DNA from: Ovis canadensis
Lineage: Eukaryota > Chordata > Mammalia > Artiodactyla > Bovidae
DNA length: 64,000 nt
Assembly (NCBI RefSeq): GCF_042477335.2
Contig: NC_091255.1
Coordinates: 22,918,501 to 22,982,500, forward strand
Direction: 5' to 3'
Shown here: positions 21,001 through 62,947 of the stretch, piece after piece
Layout: each line of letters starts with the position of its first letter
How positions within the stretch are numbered: position 1 is the first letter of the stretch
The notes under the pieces: generated by a model
The model's database searches: none
What the model was told of the DNA's origin: nothing
What the model saw: only the letters and a program-made list of their open reading frames with translations
Program-made: the position numbers and the translations under genes

Positions 21001-21965
21001 TGCAACTTGCACACCCAGTTGCCTATTGAATGTCCCTATGTGAAAGTTTCACAAGTGTCAAAAATTCTACTTACCCACAACTGAATTCAATTCCTTCATC
21101 TTACTCCCGTTTCCTTTTCCAGTGTTTCTTAACATTTTAATAAGCAGCACATCTACCCGACTGCTCAGACCAGAAACCTGACTTCTCCCCCCACTACTTC
21201 TGACATCTAGCCAAATCTTGCCAAATTTCCCCCCTTCATTTCTCAAATCTATTATCTCCTCCTCGTCGAGTCACTGAGCTCAGACCAGTATCCTCTCTCA
21301 CCTGGCGTACCACTGTCTCCAGTCCAACCTCTCTACAAGGCAGCCAGAATTTTCCGTTGATGCCGCTCAGATCAGGCCACTCCCCTGCTTAGAATGTTTT
21401 AATGGCGCCTCCATATGGAGGTAAGGGGAAAACGAAATGCAAGGACCTTATCATAGAGCTGGTTTACCTCTCCACCTTAACTTTTGCTTGCCCATTCTTA
21501 AATTCCTTCTTCCAATCACAACCACACAGTTTTCAAGTGAATAGCCTGTTCTTCACTCTGTTAACTCTTGATTTATTCATGTCAGTTTTCTGCTGGGAAC
21601 ATCATTTCCTCAGCCCAGCCTCTTTAACCAATTTCCTAGTCTTCTTTCAATACTCATCAAGCCTTCCCAACCCCACCCGACTGGGTTAAGCATCCTTTCA
21701 ACCAGCCATCAAAGCACCTTGCATTTATTCTTACTGTAGCACTTATCAGACTATATACTATCTGTTTGCTTGATAAGCAGTATGTCCAGCATTGATGCGG
21801 TGCCTTATCCTTGCTAAGGGTAGGAAAATATTTTAAAGAATGTCACATAACATGCTATGTGCATTGATATCTTAACCCTGGTTTGTCAAACCCTGACTCT
21901 TCTACCTAGCTCTTGTACCTCCATATTCCCAGCATCTAGAACACTCCCCTAAATAAATGATATTC

Positions 21966-22145
21966 AGCTGTCCACTAACTATATCAAAATCACCTGGTGA
22001 TCTTAAAATAAGATTCCCAGCTCTACCTCCCGACATCCCACCAATTTCTAATCCAGCAGACCTGGGATGAGGTCTAGGAATTTGGAATTTTCACAACCTC
22101 CTCGGGTGGTTCAGACACACAGTCATGCTTGGAAAACTACTATTT
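21966..22145. mobile_element. MER20-like hAT remnant
   Basis: AAAATCACCTGGTGATCTTA, GACCTGGGATGAGGTCTAGG and GAATTTGGAATTTTCACAAC follow the MER20 order; right edge GGAAAACTAC. Confidence 0.6.
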
Positions 22146-22287
22146 TTAACGGAGTAGGAGATCAATAAATACTGTTGGAGTAACATTTTAATTTCATGAA
22201 GTAGAATTCATTTCCTAATTCTTTAGGGTTCAAGTCTGCTGCAACTGCACCCTAAGTGTGACAGAACAATGCACTAATGTACAAAAG

Positions 22288-22578
22288 TCCACAAAACAAG
22301 CATTCTTTATTGCAGTATTACAAAACACTTTCCATTTTGGCAATATTTTACAACGCACTTAGCTTCAAGAGTTGAGAAGGAGAAGGCTGGAAACTAAAGG
22401 GGGATATTTCAACTGACATTTCTAAAAGAAAAACTGTCCCCACCCTCCCACCCAAATAAAAATTCAAATGTCATTTAATTTCACTACCCAAGAAGAGGCC
22501 ACGAGGAAAGCAGCAGGCAAAACTCTGGCAATTTCTCTATGGATCTTGTCAGAGACAAAGGAACATTCAAACCAGTCA
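22288..22578 (-). other. TAF15: TAF15 3' UTR
   Basis: Sequence between the stop and the poly(A) site, about 290 nt. The right-hand half includes a G-rich run on the RNA strand (complement of the CCCCACCCTCCCACCC region near 22,437). The end is placed about 20 nt past AATAAA and is approximate. Confidence 0.75.
22306..22311 (-). terminator. TAF15: TAF15 polyadenylation signal
   Basis: Reverse complement reads GCAATAAAGAATG. It is the only canonical hexamer within 300 nt of the stop that fits a compact 3' UTR. Confidence 0.8.
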
Positions 22579-51421
<28,843 letters not shown>

Positions 51422-51551
51422 GACTAACGGCCGCGGCGCGAAGCCCCCACAGCCCGCAGAGAACAAGGTAAACCAGAGCCAGGCGGCACGGCGGCCGGAG
51501 CTGTACTGAGGGCGGCGCGGCGCGCTGGGCTCGACTGCGGGCCCTCGGCAG

Positions 51552-51556
51552 CCAAT
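51552..51556 (+). promoter_or_regulatory. CCAAT box (NF-Y type)
   Basis: CAGCCAATCAGAG matches the NF-Y core CCAATCA/G with good flanks, in the expected position just upstream of TAF15 transcription. Confidence 0.6.
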
Positions 51557-52064
51557 CAGAGGGCAGTGGGCGGTACGACAGCGCCGCGACTCGAGGGGTG
51601 ACTCTGTGCTAGGACCGCCCTCCGAACTCGGAAGACTTCAGAATCCCTTCTCGTTCCCCCCTCCGTGGACGGTACCATTATTGAGAGGGAATTGAGGAAA
51701 GGAAGTACCAACGCCGCGGTCGGGACGGGGCGGAAGCTGAGCCTACCCGGTCCGTCCTGATTACAGTCCTGTTTCTCACTTGACTTGATCTGGTAGAATT
51801 CGAGGTTGGAAGTGAAAGAGAAGAGGCCTTATAAACATAGGTTATATGGTTAGAAAAGGCCTTTCTTTCTATCAGATTTCTAGTGGTATGCCCTAGTTCA
51901 GTAGGTTTGGGCTGTGCACTGCTTGAACCACCTGGGGGCCTTGGAAGTTGTTCCCAGACGGAAACTCCTGACGGACCGAGTCGCTTCCCCGTTAACTACC
52001 TTGTCGGGTAACAGACTACGAGGTGACACTGGAGCAAACGTATGCCTTAAAATAACACACAGGG

Positions 52065-52200
52065 GACTTTTCTGGCGGCCCACTGGTTAGGACTCCGCGC
52101 TTCCAATGCAGGGGGCGCGAGTTTGATGCGAGTTTGTAGGAGCTAAGATCCCATGTGACATGCTGCGGGGCCAAAAGATTGGGGGGGGGGGGCGGGTAAT
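52065..52200 (+). mobile_element. CHR-type SINE
   Basis: GGACTTTTCTGGCGGCCCAC to GCTGCGGGGCCAAAAG, followed by a run of G. Confidence 0.8.
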
Positions 52201-52599
52201 TCACACACAAACTGAACCCTGAAGATGTGTCAGGGTGAGGAATCGAGCTTTAGTTTTCAGTTCTAGGATAATAGCTAATTCTGTCAGGTAGCTTGCATCA
52301 TCTCATAGAATTCTCACCATTGACTAATGAAATACTGTGCCCACCTTACAGACAAGAAGGCAAAATTCGCTTGCCCTGAGTCGCAGAACTGATAAATGGC
52401 CAACGTGGAACTGGAATCCCGGTTACCAGACACCGCTGCCTGTGTGTCTGACCATTCTATTGTACAGGCTAGAGGGGGCTCGAGCTCTCCAGAGTGCGAT
52501 GAGGCTGTGAAAGCTCAGAGAGCACACAAGGACACTTTCTCCAAAGGCGACGTGACATCTGAGCCAAACTACAGATGATGACTGGAAGCCACGTACTTC

Positions 52600-53050
52600 T
52601 CTAGAAGGGAAAAGTGCTTTTCCCTAGCTATGAAGCAAATGATTCGATATGTTTGAAGTTTACTGGCAAGGGGAGTGTGGTAGGAGATGAAGCCAGAAGA
52701 GTAGAGGGCTAAAGAGCTGAGATCTTGTAAAGTTCATTAGAGTTTGTGCTTTGTCTTGAAGGCAGTGGATACCTCCTGCCAGAAGATTTTAAAGGAAGAT
52801 CAGATTTGCATTTTCAGGCTGCAATAGGAAGAATGTATGGAGATGAGAGGTGCCTAAAAGCAAAGAAACCAATTAGGTGATCAATGGAATAGTTCTGGTG
52901 AGGGATAATAGTGGCCTGGACTTAGGTTTTAACTGTGGGGATGGAGGTGAGTGAAAAGATCCCTTACATACATAGGTAGTAGAATGGGCAAGATTTGGTG
53001 AGCAGTTTGAGTGGGGAAAAAAGCAAGAAGTCCTGGGTAAATTCCACACT
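52600..53050 (+). mobile_element. L2 LINE remnant
   Basis: GAGATCTTGTAAAGTTCATT, TTGTCTTGAAGGCAGTGG and GGATAATAGTGGCCTGGACT follow L2 order. Confidence 0.5.
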
Positions 53051-53254
53051 TGACAGGTGGATAGGTTAGTCATTCACTGTGATAGGAAACGGAAGGAGGA
53101 GCACGTTGGGCTGGAGGTGGAGTGGTATGTTCAGAATTACTCCCTTCAGGGCTCTCTTGCCTTCTGAGATGGCCCACAGTCTGTCTGTGGAATGTGTTTC
53201 TTTCTAAATAAATAAATCCACTTCTTAATACAAATATCACTTTGTATGCAAATT

Positions 53255-53827
<573 letters not shown>

Positions 53828-53841
53828 TCACAGAGCTCTAT

Positions 53842-54105
53842 GCTGCTGCTGCTGCTGCTAAGTCACTTCAGTCGTGTCCGACTCTGTGCGACTGCATAGA
53901 TGGCAGCCCACCAGGCTCCCCCCATCCCTGGGCAAGAACATTGGAGTGGGTTGCTATTTCCTTCTCCAATGCGTGAAAGTGAAGTCGCTCAGTCGTGTCC
54001 GACTCTTAGCGACCCCATGGACTGCAGCCTACCAAGCTCCTCCGTCCATGGGGATTTTCCAGGCAAGAGTACTGGAGTGGGTTGCCATTGCCTTCTCCGC
54101 ACAGA
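53842..54105 (-). mobile_element. BOVA2 SINE with (AGC)n
   Basis: Starts with a (GCT)5 run, then two BovA units (CACTTCAGTCGTGTCCGACT; GAAGTCGCTCAGTCGTGTCC) ending TTGCCATTGCCTTCTCCG. Confidence 0.9.
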
Positions 54106-54231
54106 GCTCTATAGACAGGTCCAAATAAGCAAAGTTAAAGGAAAAAAAATTCTTTTCTTTGAAAGTCTTTTTTTTTTAATGTGGACCATTTTCAAAGTAT
54201 TGAATCGTTACAACATTGTCTCTGTTTTATG

Positions 54232-54346
54232 TTTTGGTTTTTTAGCCACTAGGTATGTGGGATCTTAGCTCCCCACCCAGGGATCGAACCCACACCCCTT
54301 ATAACAGAAGGTGAAGTCCTAACCACTGGACCACCAGGGAAGTCCC
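54232..54346 (-). mobile_element. CHR-type SINE
   Basis: GGGATCTTAGCTCCCCACCC to ACTGGACCACCAGGGAAGTC. Confidence 0.82.
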
Positions 54347-54539
54347 AGGAGTAAAAATTTTTTCATGACTAAAAACGATGTAGCCATTCAGTTTATAGAT
54401 CGAGGAAGATAACCCAGAGGAGAAGTCAGGGAGGAGAGAACTGGGTTATTGCTGGTGGGGAAAGCAGAGGACAGGACTTCTAGGTTTTTCTTCCTCTTTT
54501 CAAATTTTTTTAGAATTGAAGTATTTTAAGATATGGATA

Positions 54540-54895
54540 GGGCTTCCCTGGTGGCTCAGTGATAGAGAATCCAGCTGACAATGCAGGAGCCACGGGTTGA
54601 ATCCCTGGTCCAGGAAGATCCCACTTGTCGAGGAGCAACTAAGCCTGTGAGCCACAACTACTGAGCCTGTGCGCTAGAGCTGGGGAGCCACTTCTACTGA
54701 GCCCACGTGCCACAGCTACTGAAGCCCGAGTGCCCTAGAGCCTGTGCTCCGAAACGAGAAGCCACCGCAACGTGAAACCCATGCACCACAACCAAAGAGT
54801 AGCCCCTGCAGGCCTCAACTAGGGAGAAGCCCACACAACAGCAAAGACCCAGCACAGCCAAAAGTTAATTAATTAATTAATTAAAATTATTTTTT
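54540..54895 (+). mobile_element. Full-length CHR-type SINE
   Basis: GGGCTTCCCTGGTGGCTCAG head, body GAGCCACAACTACTGAGCCT and GAAGCCACCGCAACGTGAAA, tail CAGCCAAAAGTTAATTAATT. Confidence 0.9.
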
Positions 54896-55944
54896 AAGTC
54901 TAAGAAAAGGGAGATGGATATACAAAAACTGTTGCTCATCATGGACCCCTTCATTTGTACCACGATTCATCCATGCTAGCATTCATGCATTCTTCTCTCA
55001 GCTGCCATGTCCTGAGGTCTACTAGGTGTCAGGTCCTAGAAGGCCTAGAGATAGAGAAACAGGAAGCAGGGCAACTCCTGTCCTCCAGGAAGTGCTTTCT
55101 CAGAAGAGGGACAGCAAAACCTGTGATTCCAATCAACTACTGAACATCCTAGAATCGGAGGATGCAGAGGGTGCTCTGAACACAGAGGAAGAGCACCTAG
55201 CCCACGTGAAGGGTGGAGGGGTGATGAAAGAAGGCTTCCTGCAAGAGATGCTTCCTAAACTGAGCTTTGAAGAAAAAACAGGAATTAACTGGGGGCTGTA
55301 TATCAGGAACCGGCAGAAAGGGCTATTATTTGCAAACACCAGGGAAGAGCAAAGTTCTGGGAATTCTAAGTGATTCAGTCTGGCTCGTCTGCAGAGTTGC
55401 AGGGGTGGGGAATGGTGATAAGTGAAAGAAGTAGGCAGAAGTCACATCTTGAAGATCCTGTGTGCCTTGTGGAGGAGGTTAGATGTTAAATTTAAAACTG
55501 GGGAATTTCTGAGACATCTAATCAAAGGAGTGACATTTAATTTTTTATGTATATCCATTATCTCATTTAATCTGGACAGCCCTGTGAAATAGACATGCTG
55601 TTAACGCACATTTTGTAGACTGAACACTGAAACTTGGGAAAGTGAAATTTGTTACCATGTTCACACAGACAATGAAGAACAGAAGCAGAGCTCACCACCA
55701 GGCCTTTGGGCCAAACTCATTGTTCTTACAGTGTCTGTGGTCAGAGAACTCTGTGAAACAGAGAACTCCTCCCAGCTCCACATTGTTCTGGGGCTTCTTT
55801 CCAAGGGTTCTTCTCTAATGCCAACAGACTCAAGATTGACTCCTGTACCTTCCTGCCTTCCAGGCTTTTGCCTGAGGATGATTATCTGCAACAAACTTTA
55901 ATCCTCACTCTGTGTATCTGCCGGCAGATTCTTTGTGTATTTAG

Positions 55945-56095
55945 GGGGCTTCTCAGGTGGCACTAGTGTTAAAGAACCTGCCTGTCAATGCAGAAGATAT
56001 AAGAGATGTTGGTTCGATCCCTGGGTCTGGAAGATCCCTGGAGGAAGGCACGGCACCCACTTCAGATACACGACTGAAGCGACTGAGCATGCATA
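55945..56095 (+). mobile_element. Bov-tA SINE, partial
   Basis: GGGGCTTCTCAGGTGGCACT to ACGACTGAAGCGACTGAGCA, with the middle shortened. Confidence 0.8.
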
Positions 56096-56581
56096 CTTAG
56101 GGAAGACAGCAGGTGCTTTTCACGCATCAGCATTTAGCAGAATGTGTCTGGGAAGGTCTTAGTACTGGGTCTGTTTCTGCCTGATCCATTCCTCGGGTCC
56201 TCATTTGGGGAGTTGAATACTGCAGGCTGGTTTCAATTTCAAAGTTTCCTTTAGGTGGTAGCTTCCAGTTAGAATGGTTAGTGAGCATCTAGGTGGGAAA
56301 TTAGGTAGTAGGAAAAAGGGAGGATCAGAACTTCCCTAGTAGTCCAGTGGCTAAGACTCCTTTCTGAGGGCTCTTTCTCCTTCCTCATCCCCTCCTTTCT
56401 CTGTCTGTCACAATGAGTGTCTCTCCAGAGACCCAGTTTCCCTCGATGACCCTGGCTCCTGGGCTCCTTCCCTTCATCCCTCCAGCCTATGGCTGGTAGA
56501 GTGTTCTTGCTATTTGGTCATTTCTAAGTTGCCTCCACCCAGTCTGGCTTCCTAACCCTTCCATTACTGGAATAGAGCCTT

Positions 56582-56838
56582 GTAGTACTCTTGCCTGGAG
56601 AATCCCATGGATGGAGGAGCCTGGTGGGCTGCAGTCCATGGGGTTGCTAAGAGTTGGACACGACTGAGCGACTTCACTTTCACTTTTCACTTTCATGCAT
56701 TGGAGAAGGACATGGCAACCCACTCCAGTGTTCTTGCCTGGAGAATCCCAGGGACGGGGGGAGCCTGGTGGGCTGCCATCTATGGGGTTGCACAGAGTTG
56801 GACATGACTGAATCGACTTAGCAGCAGCAGCAGCAGCA
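56582..56838 (+). mobile_element. BOVA2 SINE with (AGC)5
   Basis: Two BovA units (CTTGCCTGGAGAATCCCATG; GTTCTTGCCTGGAGAATCCC), ending in an AGC run at 56822-56837. Confidence 0.9.
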
Positions 56839-57194
56839 GGACCCTGCAAGGACTGTGATTTTACTCAGGATGAGAAGGGAAGCCAGTAGAGGGAGCCGTT
56901 TAGCAGCGTGTCAACAGGATCTGACCTGTTTTACCAGGATTACTCTGGCTGCTATCTGGAGAACAGACTAGCAGGCAAGAGAGGAAGCAGGGAGAGGTTA
57001 TTACTCCCACCAGAGTAAAAACCAGACCACAGGGATCCTTCGCCACTTGTGAAATCCTGTGGAACTCACAATTGTACCATGTAATTCAAGGCTTGCCTAC
57101 CTGCTTAGAGGCCAACTTGTTCTGTCATTGGGTTGCTTTGTTCATTTCTGAGCACCCCTGGCGCCTTGTACAACACCTGAAACAGTAAACACCC

Positions 57195-57242
57195 AAAAAA
57201 AGTGTGTGTGTGTATGAGAGAGAGAGAGAGAGTGAGAGAGGG
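57195..57242. repeat. (GT)n(GA)n microsatellite
   Basis: GTGTGTGTGTGTATGAGAGA and onwards to GTGAGAGAGGG. Confidence 0.9.
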
Positions 57243-57331
57243 AGAACCTGTATTGAATGAATAAATAAAAGGCAAAAAAAAAAAAGTGGCATGGTTTGTC
57301 TACAAACTCCCGAATCTCAAAAACCATGTTT

Positions 57332-57400
57332 GCTGCTGCTGCTGCTAGGTCGCTTCAGTCGTGTCCGACTCTGTGCAACCCCAGAGATGGCAGCCCACCT
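57332..57400 (-). mobile_element. BOVA2 fragment
   Basis: GCTGCTGCTGCTGCTAGGTC followed by CTTCAGTCGTGTCCGACTCT. Confidence 0.82.
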
Positions 57401-58201
57401 ACAATTAAAATAAATAAATTTATATATATATATAAACCACACATAGCATAAAATGAAACATGTTAAAAAAAAAAAAACATGTCTAGGACTTTCCTACTTC
57501 CCCACAGAGCACAGAGTAAGTGCTCAGTGAGTATTCGTTGAACACTCGAGGCCTGCTCCGTGCCAGCTGTTGTCATCTCCCACCGCCCACCCCTCGGAGG
57601 GGCCCCTGGAGCCCCACACCTCCAACCTTCCTAGAGAGCAAAACTCCCTCCCACAAAGATTAGGCTGACACTCCAGAGCAGAGCCTGGAGGTGGGTGTGT
57701 TTCTTATGAGTGACTGGCTGCCCTGTCCTCTGGACAGAGGCAGGCCCTTCCTGTTTGGGGTGGAAAGGAACCAGACACTTTCCTGTTAGCAGGTCTTTTA
57801 AGCAAAGCCACAGATGCCAAACAGGTCCTGACCCGGTCTTTCAGGCCAGATGCCTGGAGGTTAGACAGCCTTTATGTGGAAGGGAAGTGGGGCACATGGC
57901 CAGATTGGCCAGGCTTTTATTGTGTTCCTGGCAAGTCCCCTGGGCCCTGCTGTGAGTAAAAAACAAACCAGAAGAGTAAACCATGATGAAGGTTACAGTT
58001 GATGATACGACTCTGAGCCAGAAAGCATTTGGGAGGGAATGTTTACGGGATTGTCCTGCGGCAGGACGGGCTTGTGTATACCTAGTGGCTGTGAGAGCAT
58101 CTGAGTGTGAAACCCGCGTGAAGAACACATGCACGTCCACTTATGTACGTACAGCCAATCCCCACCACTTGATAAAACTGAATAGCTATTAATTGTCTAG
58201 T

Positions 58202-58420
58202 TGGGCTTCCCTGGTGGCTCAGACAGTAAAGAATCCTCCTGCAGCGCAGGAGACCTGGGTTTGATCCCTGGGTTGGGACGATCCTCTGGAGGAGGGCATG
58301 GCAACTCACTCCAGTATTCTTGCCTGAAGACTCCCCATGGACAGAGGAGCCTGGCAGGCTACAGTCCATGGGGTTGCAAAGAGTCGGACACGACTGAGAA
58401 ACTAAGCACAGCACAGAAAA
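58202..58420 (+). mobile_element. Bov-tA SINE
   Basis: GGGCTTCCCTGGTGGCTCAG to GTCGGACACGACTGAGAAAC. Confidence 0.92.
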
Positions 58421-58447
58421 GGCAGGAATTATTATTGCCTCCCTCCT

Positions 58448-58638
58448 TTTTTTTTTAAATTTTGGCTTTACTGTGTCTTCTTTGCAACACACTACCTCTC
58501 TAGTTGTGATTGTAGCACACAGGCTTAGTAGCCCAGCAACATGTGGGATCTTAGTTCCCCGCCCGACCAGAAATCAACTTGTGTGCCCTGCACTGGAAGG
58601 TGGATTCTTAACCACTGGACCACTAGGGAACTCCCCTA
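58448..58638 (-). mobile_element. CHR-type SINE
   Basis: T-rich tail to ACTGGACCACTAGGGAACTC. Confidence 0.82.
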
Positions 58639-59554
58639 TTGTGCCATTTTTAATGGCAGACACTCAGAGATCGGTTAATTTGAAAAGGTCAACAGAATGT
58701 GAAAAAAGGCAAGATTCAAACCCAGGTCTGTGTTGCACAAAATTTCTTGCTTCTTCCAGTCCCTTAGCAGCATGACATGTGTGCATATGTACAGGGAATT
58801 AGAAAGGTAGGTATACTCTTGAATGTGACCCAGGCTGAGACCACATCCATCTGTGTTGTAAAGAGGAAATTTCTCTTCCAGAGAAAGAGGGGGTTGCTAG
58901 AAAGTCAGGGCTTCTAAAATTGACTCACAGCTTAAAATACACAGAGGTCAATAAAGAATCTAAATTATCACAGGTAAAGTCCTCACAACTCTGGGAAATG
59001 TGTCCTCTTCAGTTCTCCTGAGCTAACTCACATCCTCATTATTCCTCTGATTATCCCTATTATTGTGGGTTTCAGAGGTTGATCACTCCATTAGCACTTT
59101 TCTCCGGAGCCCAGAATTCCTTCTGATAATATCTGCTTTGTGTTCTGCACACTTCCTGGGGAGGAGGAAGGGGCAGAGACAGAGCTGACTGTTTCTCATA
59201 TTATGAAAAGAGAAACTGAGGCCCAGCGGGGCCTCTTCCGGGTCCACACATCCTGACTGATTCAAGGGGTCCCGATCCGGAAGAGGATTCGATGGCCAGC
59301 TGCTGCCTCCTGACAGGGAGGAAGGAATGGCCAGACGGCCCCAGCATGGGTTCCTCAGAAGTCCTGTCTACTCTGGGAGGGCTAGGAGGCACTGTGGACC
59401 TGAAATGAGCCCCAGTCCAGGGAGAGGGGATGTAGCTCTCTTTGAAGAGGAGCTATGGAAAGGACTTGTTGGGTCAGGAACCTGCTCAACCAAGATGGGC
59501 AGGGAGGGAATGAGAGAGCCAGAATCTGGGAAAGCCTAGAGCTGTTTTCCTCCT

Positions 59555-59758
59555 TTTTTTTTAAAAAAAAATATTTGGTTGTTCGGGTCTTAGTTGTGAC
59601 ACATGGGATCTTCCTGAAGTCATGGGGGATCTTTCATTGTGGCGCCTGGATTCTCGAATTATGGTGATTGGGCTTAGTTGCCATGAGGCATGCGGGATCT
59701 CAGTTCCTCCCCTGCTTTGCAAGGCAGATTCTTAACTACTGGACCACCAGGGAAGTTT
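59555..59758 (-). mobile_element. CHR-type SINE
   Basis: TTTGGTTGTTCGGGTCTTAG to CTGGACCACCAGGGAAGTTT. Confidence 0.82.
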
Positions 59759-59941
59759 CTCTGTTTTCCTCGTAAACATTGGATTCTAGCATTTATTTAG
59801 TGATCCAGTAGGTCTGGAGTAGGGCTCAGGAATCTGAGTTTTTAACAAGTGTCTCCAGATGATTTAATGCAGCTGTTCAAGAACTCTATTTTAAAAAACC
59901 AACATCTACAATCGACTTTAATGTATATACCTAAGTAAGGT

Positions 59942-60065
59942 TTGTTTTTTTTTTTTTTTTTTTTTTTTTGCCACTTGGCATGCAGGATCTTAGTTCCCTG
60001 ACCTGAAACCAAAGTGTGCCCTTTGAAATGGAACTAACCACTGGACTGCCAGGGAATTCCCAAGA
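59942..60065 (-). mobile_element. CHR-type SINE with a long poly-T head
   Basis: An uninterrupted T run (59943-59969), then TTGCCACTTGGCATGCAGGA to CTGCCAGGGAATTCCC. Confidence 0.8.
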
Positions 60066-61004
60066 ATTCCATTTTATAAATTTGAACTTGAGGCAGGATA
60101 ATATAGAGTTTAGGAGCTATACTATCCAGATTTGAACTCTGGCTCCTTTGTTAGATTTGTGATCATGGACAAGTGATATAATCTCTCTGTGTCTCACCTT
60201 CCTCATCTGTAAAATAAAGATACTTGTGTGAGTAGCTATCTCATAAGGAAGCTGAAAAGTTACAATAAGATGATTTATATAAGGCACATAGCACATGCAT
60301 GGTACATGTTAGTTTCTCAGCAAGCAAGAGCCATTATTATTTGTTCCAAATACTCCTTCCCACCTCCACACCCACTCCCACCAGAGGAAGAAATAACGGT
60401 ATCGGATAAATAAATGGACTTGTCCCCAGAGTATCATTTTGGATGTAGGTGATTTTGGCTCATGCTTCAGGGATCCCCCCTCCAAAGCCACTCTCCTGCC
60501 CTCACTCTTCTGACACCCCTGCTGTGGATACTCTCTTTCCGATAAACTGCCCTGCCTTTCTCATTTTCCTTTCCCCCTCAGTCTCCCTCTCACATGGCAA
60601 ACCGCCCGCCTTCACAGCATTCAAAGTGTTCTCAAGATGTGTCCTGGAAAGTAAAAACATACAGCAAGTTCACTGTGGAGGTGCACAGGCCCCTGGATTC
60701 CTGAAGATCATAGAATTTGGTGCTCTGAGGTCTATGAGCAGGCTTCAGAGGCAAATGGGGAACTGAACTTCCTGCACCCAGGTACTAACCATGGAAACAC
60801 ACTGTCTTTCTGAGAAACAGACATATCCGCCCAAAGGCATGGTTGAAGCCCAGGGTGGATGTGGGGGTAGGGGTGAGAGGAAGCTTCTGCACAAACTCTT
60901 GTAGACATTGCCAAGTCTGATGGCATCTCCAAGTGACCAGAAGCAGAAGTGGAGTGGGGAGAGGTGAGGATGAGATGAAATAATCCAACCAAGGACACCA
61001 AGGG

Positions 61005-61225
61005 AGAGATTTCCCTGGTGATCCGGTGGCTAAGACTCCATGCTCCCAATGCAGGGGGCCCATGTTCAATCCCTGGTCGGGGGAACTAGATCCACATGCC
61101 ACAACTGGAGTTCAAATCCCACATCTAAAGATCCTACATGCCACAACGAAGATAGATCCCACATGCGGCAGCTAAGACCTGGCACAGCCAGATAAGTAAA
61201 AATATTTTTTAAATGTTTTTTAAAG
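61005..61225 (+). mobile_element. CHR-type SINE
   Basis: GATTTCCCTGGTGATCCGGT to GGCACAGCCAGATAAGTAAA. Confidence 0.85.
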
Positions 61226-61644
61226 GACACAAAGGGAAAGCAGAGGAAGTCAATTTCCAAATGCAGAAATGCTTAGTGTTCAGGTCTCTGGACCAAAGCT
61301 AACCTGGGATGCAGAGAAAGCAGGGCCAGCTCTCCCTGTGGCTGAGCCTGTCTCCTTCCAGACCTTCAGACTCCAGAGAACTGCTGCTTCCTGCCTTCCC
61401 CTCTCCTGCCAGTGCAGCTGAATGGAGAACCCCAGGGATGTGCTGGAGGAAGGGATGGCAAATATTCTGCCTGGAGAAAGAATTAGCAAACCTGGTGTTG
61501 ATTCCAGCTTGGCCCTTGGTGTCCTTACCAACTGACACCCCTCAGAGCTTCCTGTCCCAAAGCAAAGCTACATCTGGTCTATCAAAGTCCATCTGTTGGT
61601 CAAGGACACCATATGCCATGTCATAACTGCAACCTTCTGACACT

Positions 61645-61765
61645 GCCTCCCCCACACACTCTAGGATTGCCAGATAAAATATAGGATGCCCAGTTAAACC
61701 CGAATTTCAGATAAATGACAACTAATACTTTTTTAGTATAAATATGTCCCAAATATTGCATTGAC
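61645..61765. repeat. Interspersed repeat fragment (family not named)
   Basis: GATTGCCAGATAAAATATAG, GCCCAGTTAAACCCGAATTT and TTAGTATAAATATGTCCCAA match a dispersed mammalian repeat I know but cannot classify here. Confidence 0.5.
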
Positions 61766-61777
61766 ACATCATTGTGG

Positions 61778-61990
61778 TTTTTGTTTAGTCACTTAGTCAT
61801 GTCCAACACTTTTGTGACCCCATGGACTCTAGCCCACCAAGCTCCTCTGTCCATGGCATTTCCCAGGCAAGAATACTGAAGGAGGTTGCCATTTCCTTCT
61901 CCAGGGGATCTTTCTGACCCACGGATTGAAACCCCATCTCCTACATTGTAGGTGGTTTCTTTACCAATGAGCCACTGGGGAAGCGCTCAA
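61778..61990 (-). mobile_element. Bov-tA SINE
   Basis: GTCACTTAGTCATGTCCAAC to CAATGAGCCACTGGGGAAGC. Confidence 0.85.
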
Positions 61991-62007
61991 ATATCGTATA
62001 TTAACAT

Positions 62008-62054
62008 GTGTGTGTGTGTGTGTGTGTGTGTCTGTGTGTGTCTGTGTGTGTGTG
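62008..62054. repeat. (TG)n microsatellite
   Basis: About 23 dinucleotides with two TC interruptions. Confidence 0.92.
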
Positions 62055-62321
62055 TATGGAATCTAGAACAATGGTACTGATGAATCCATTTTTCAGGGCA
62101 GCAATGAAGATGCAGACATAGAAAAAAGACTTGCGGACACAGTGGAGGAAGGTGAGGATGAGATGAACAGAGAGTAGCATGGAAACATGTACATTACCAT
62201 AGGTAGCCAGTGGGAATTTGCTATATGACTGAGGGAGCTCAAATCGGTGCTCTGTGACAACCCAGAGGATTGGGATGGGAAGTGGGAGGGAGGTTCAAGA
62301 GGGAGGGGACACATAGATACC

Positions 62322-62415
62322 AATGGCCGATTCATATTAATGTATGGCAGAAATCAACACAATATTGTAAACCAATTATCCTTCTATTAAAAATAAATAT
62401 TTAAAAAAAGAAACA
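62322..62415 (+). mobile_element. Ruminant L1 3' end
   Basis: GGCCGATTCATATTAATGTA, CAACACAATATTGTAAACCA and an A-rich tail. Confidence 0.75.
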
Positions 62416-62947
62416 AAAATGACTTGTTAATCTGATACTCAAGCTACCCTTCTAGATTTAACAATCCTTCTAAATTGTGAACCCTTCAGAATCTTCCTCC
62501 CCCAGGTTCACCCCAGGACTTTGCCTGAATCCATTCTCTGTTCTTTCCTTAGCAGAGGACATTGGCTTCAGGCTGCCTGCTCTCTGAGGGTAAGACCCAG
62601 GCCTTTGTCCACCATCTCCGTTCCAGGTAGATATGCTCCCTACAGATGTGCACAAGGGCACGGGCCAAGAGTGAGCAAAGAAATCCACCCTCAACTCTTT
62701 GCCCCAAAGGGCCCTCTCACCGAACTGTGAGTCATTGAAGGGCACTTTTTTCTTTCTGATCGACCCAGAGGAACTCTTGCTTCTAATTGGTTCACCCAGA
62801 ATCAGTGCCCCTTCTTCATTGGCTGTTTGGGAGGTGGGCAGGGCCAATTTCCAAATAGTCCGCCCGTAAGAACTCCTGTTTCTAAGTCTACTGAAGGAAA
62901 TTCAAGAATCCTTCCATCCAAGTGGCCTCTTTTTCTAAATTCAAAGT

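Larger units (their letters stand above)
14981..22287. other. Intergenic region between convergent HEATR9 and TAF15
   Basis: No open frame here has splice context or recognisable protein similarity. Contents are the SINE, L2, MER5A, MER20 and BovB items listed separately. The stretch 16,850-18,070 is unique C/T-rich sequence with no feature that I recognise. Confidence 0.7.

Noticed and set aside
62470-62847. 125-codon minus-strand frame (MALPTSQTANEEG..)
   Set aside because: No recognisable domain, no splice or poly(A) context, ordinary composition; kept only as part of a weak regulatory suggestion.
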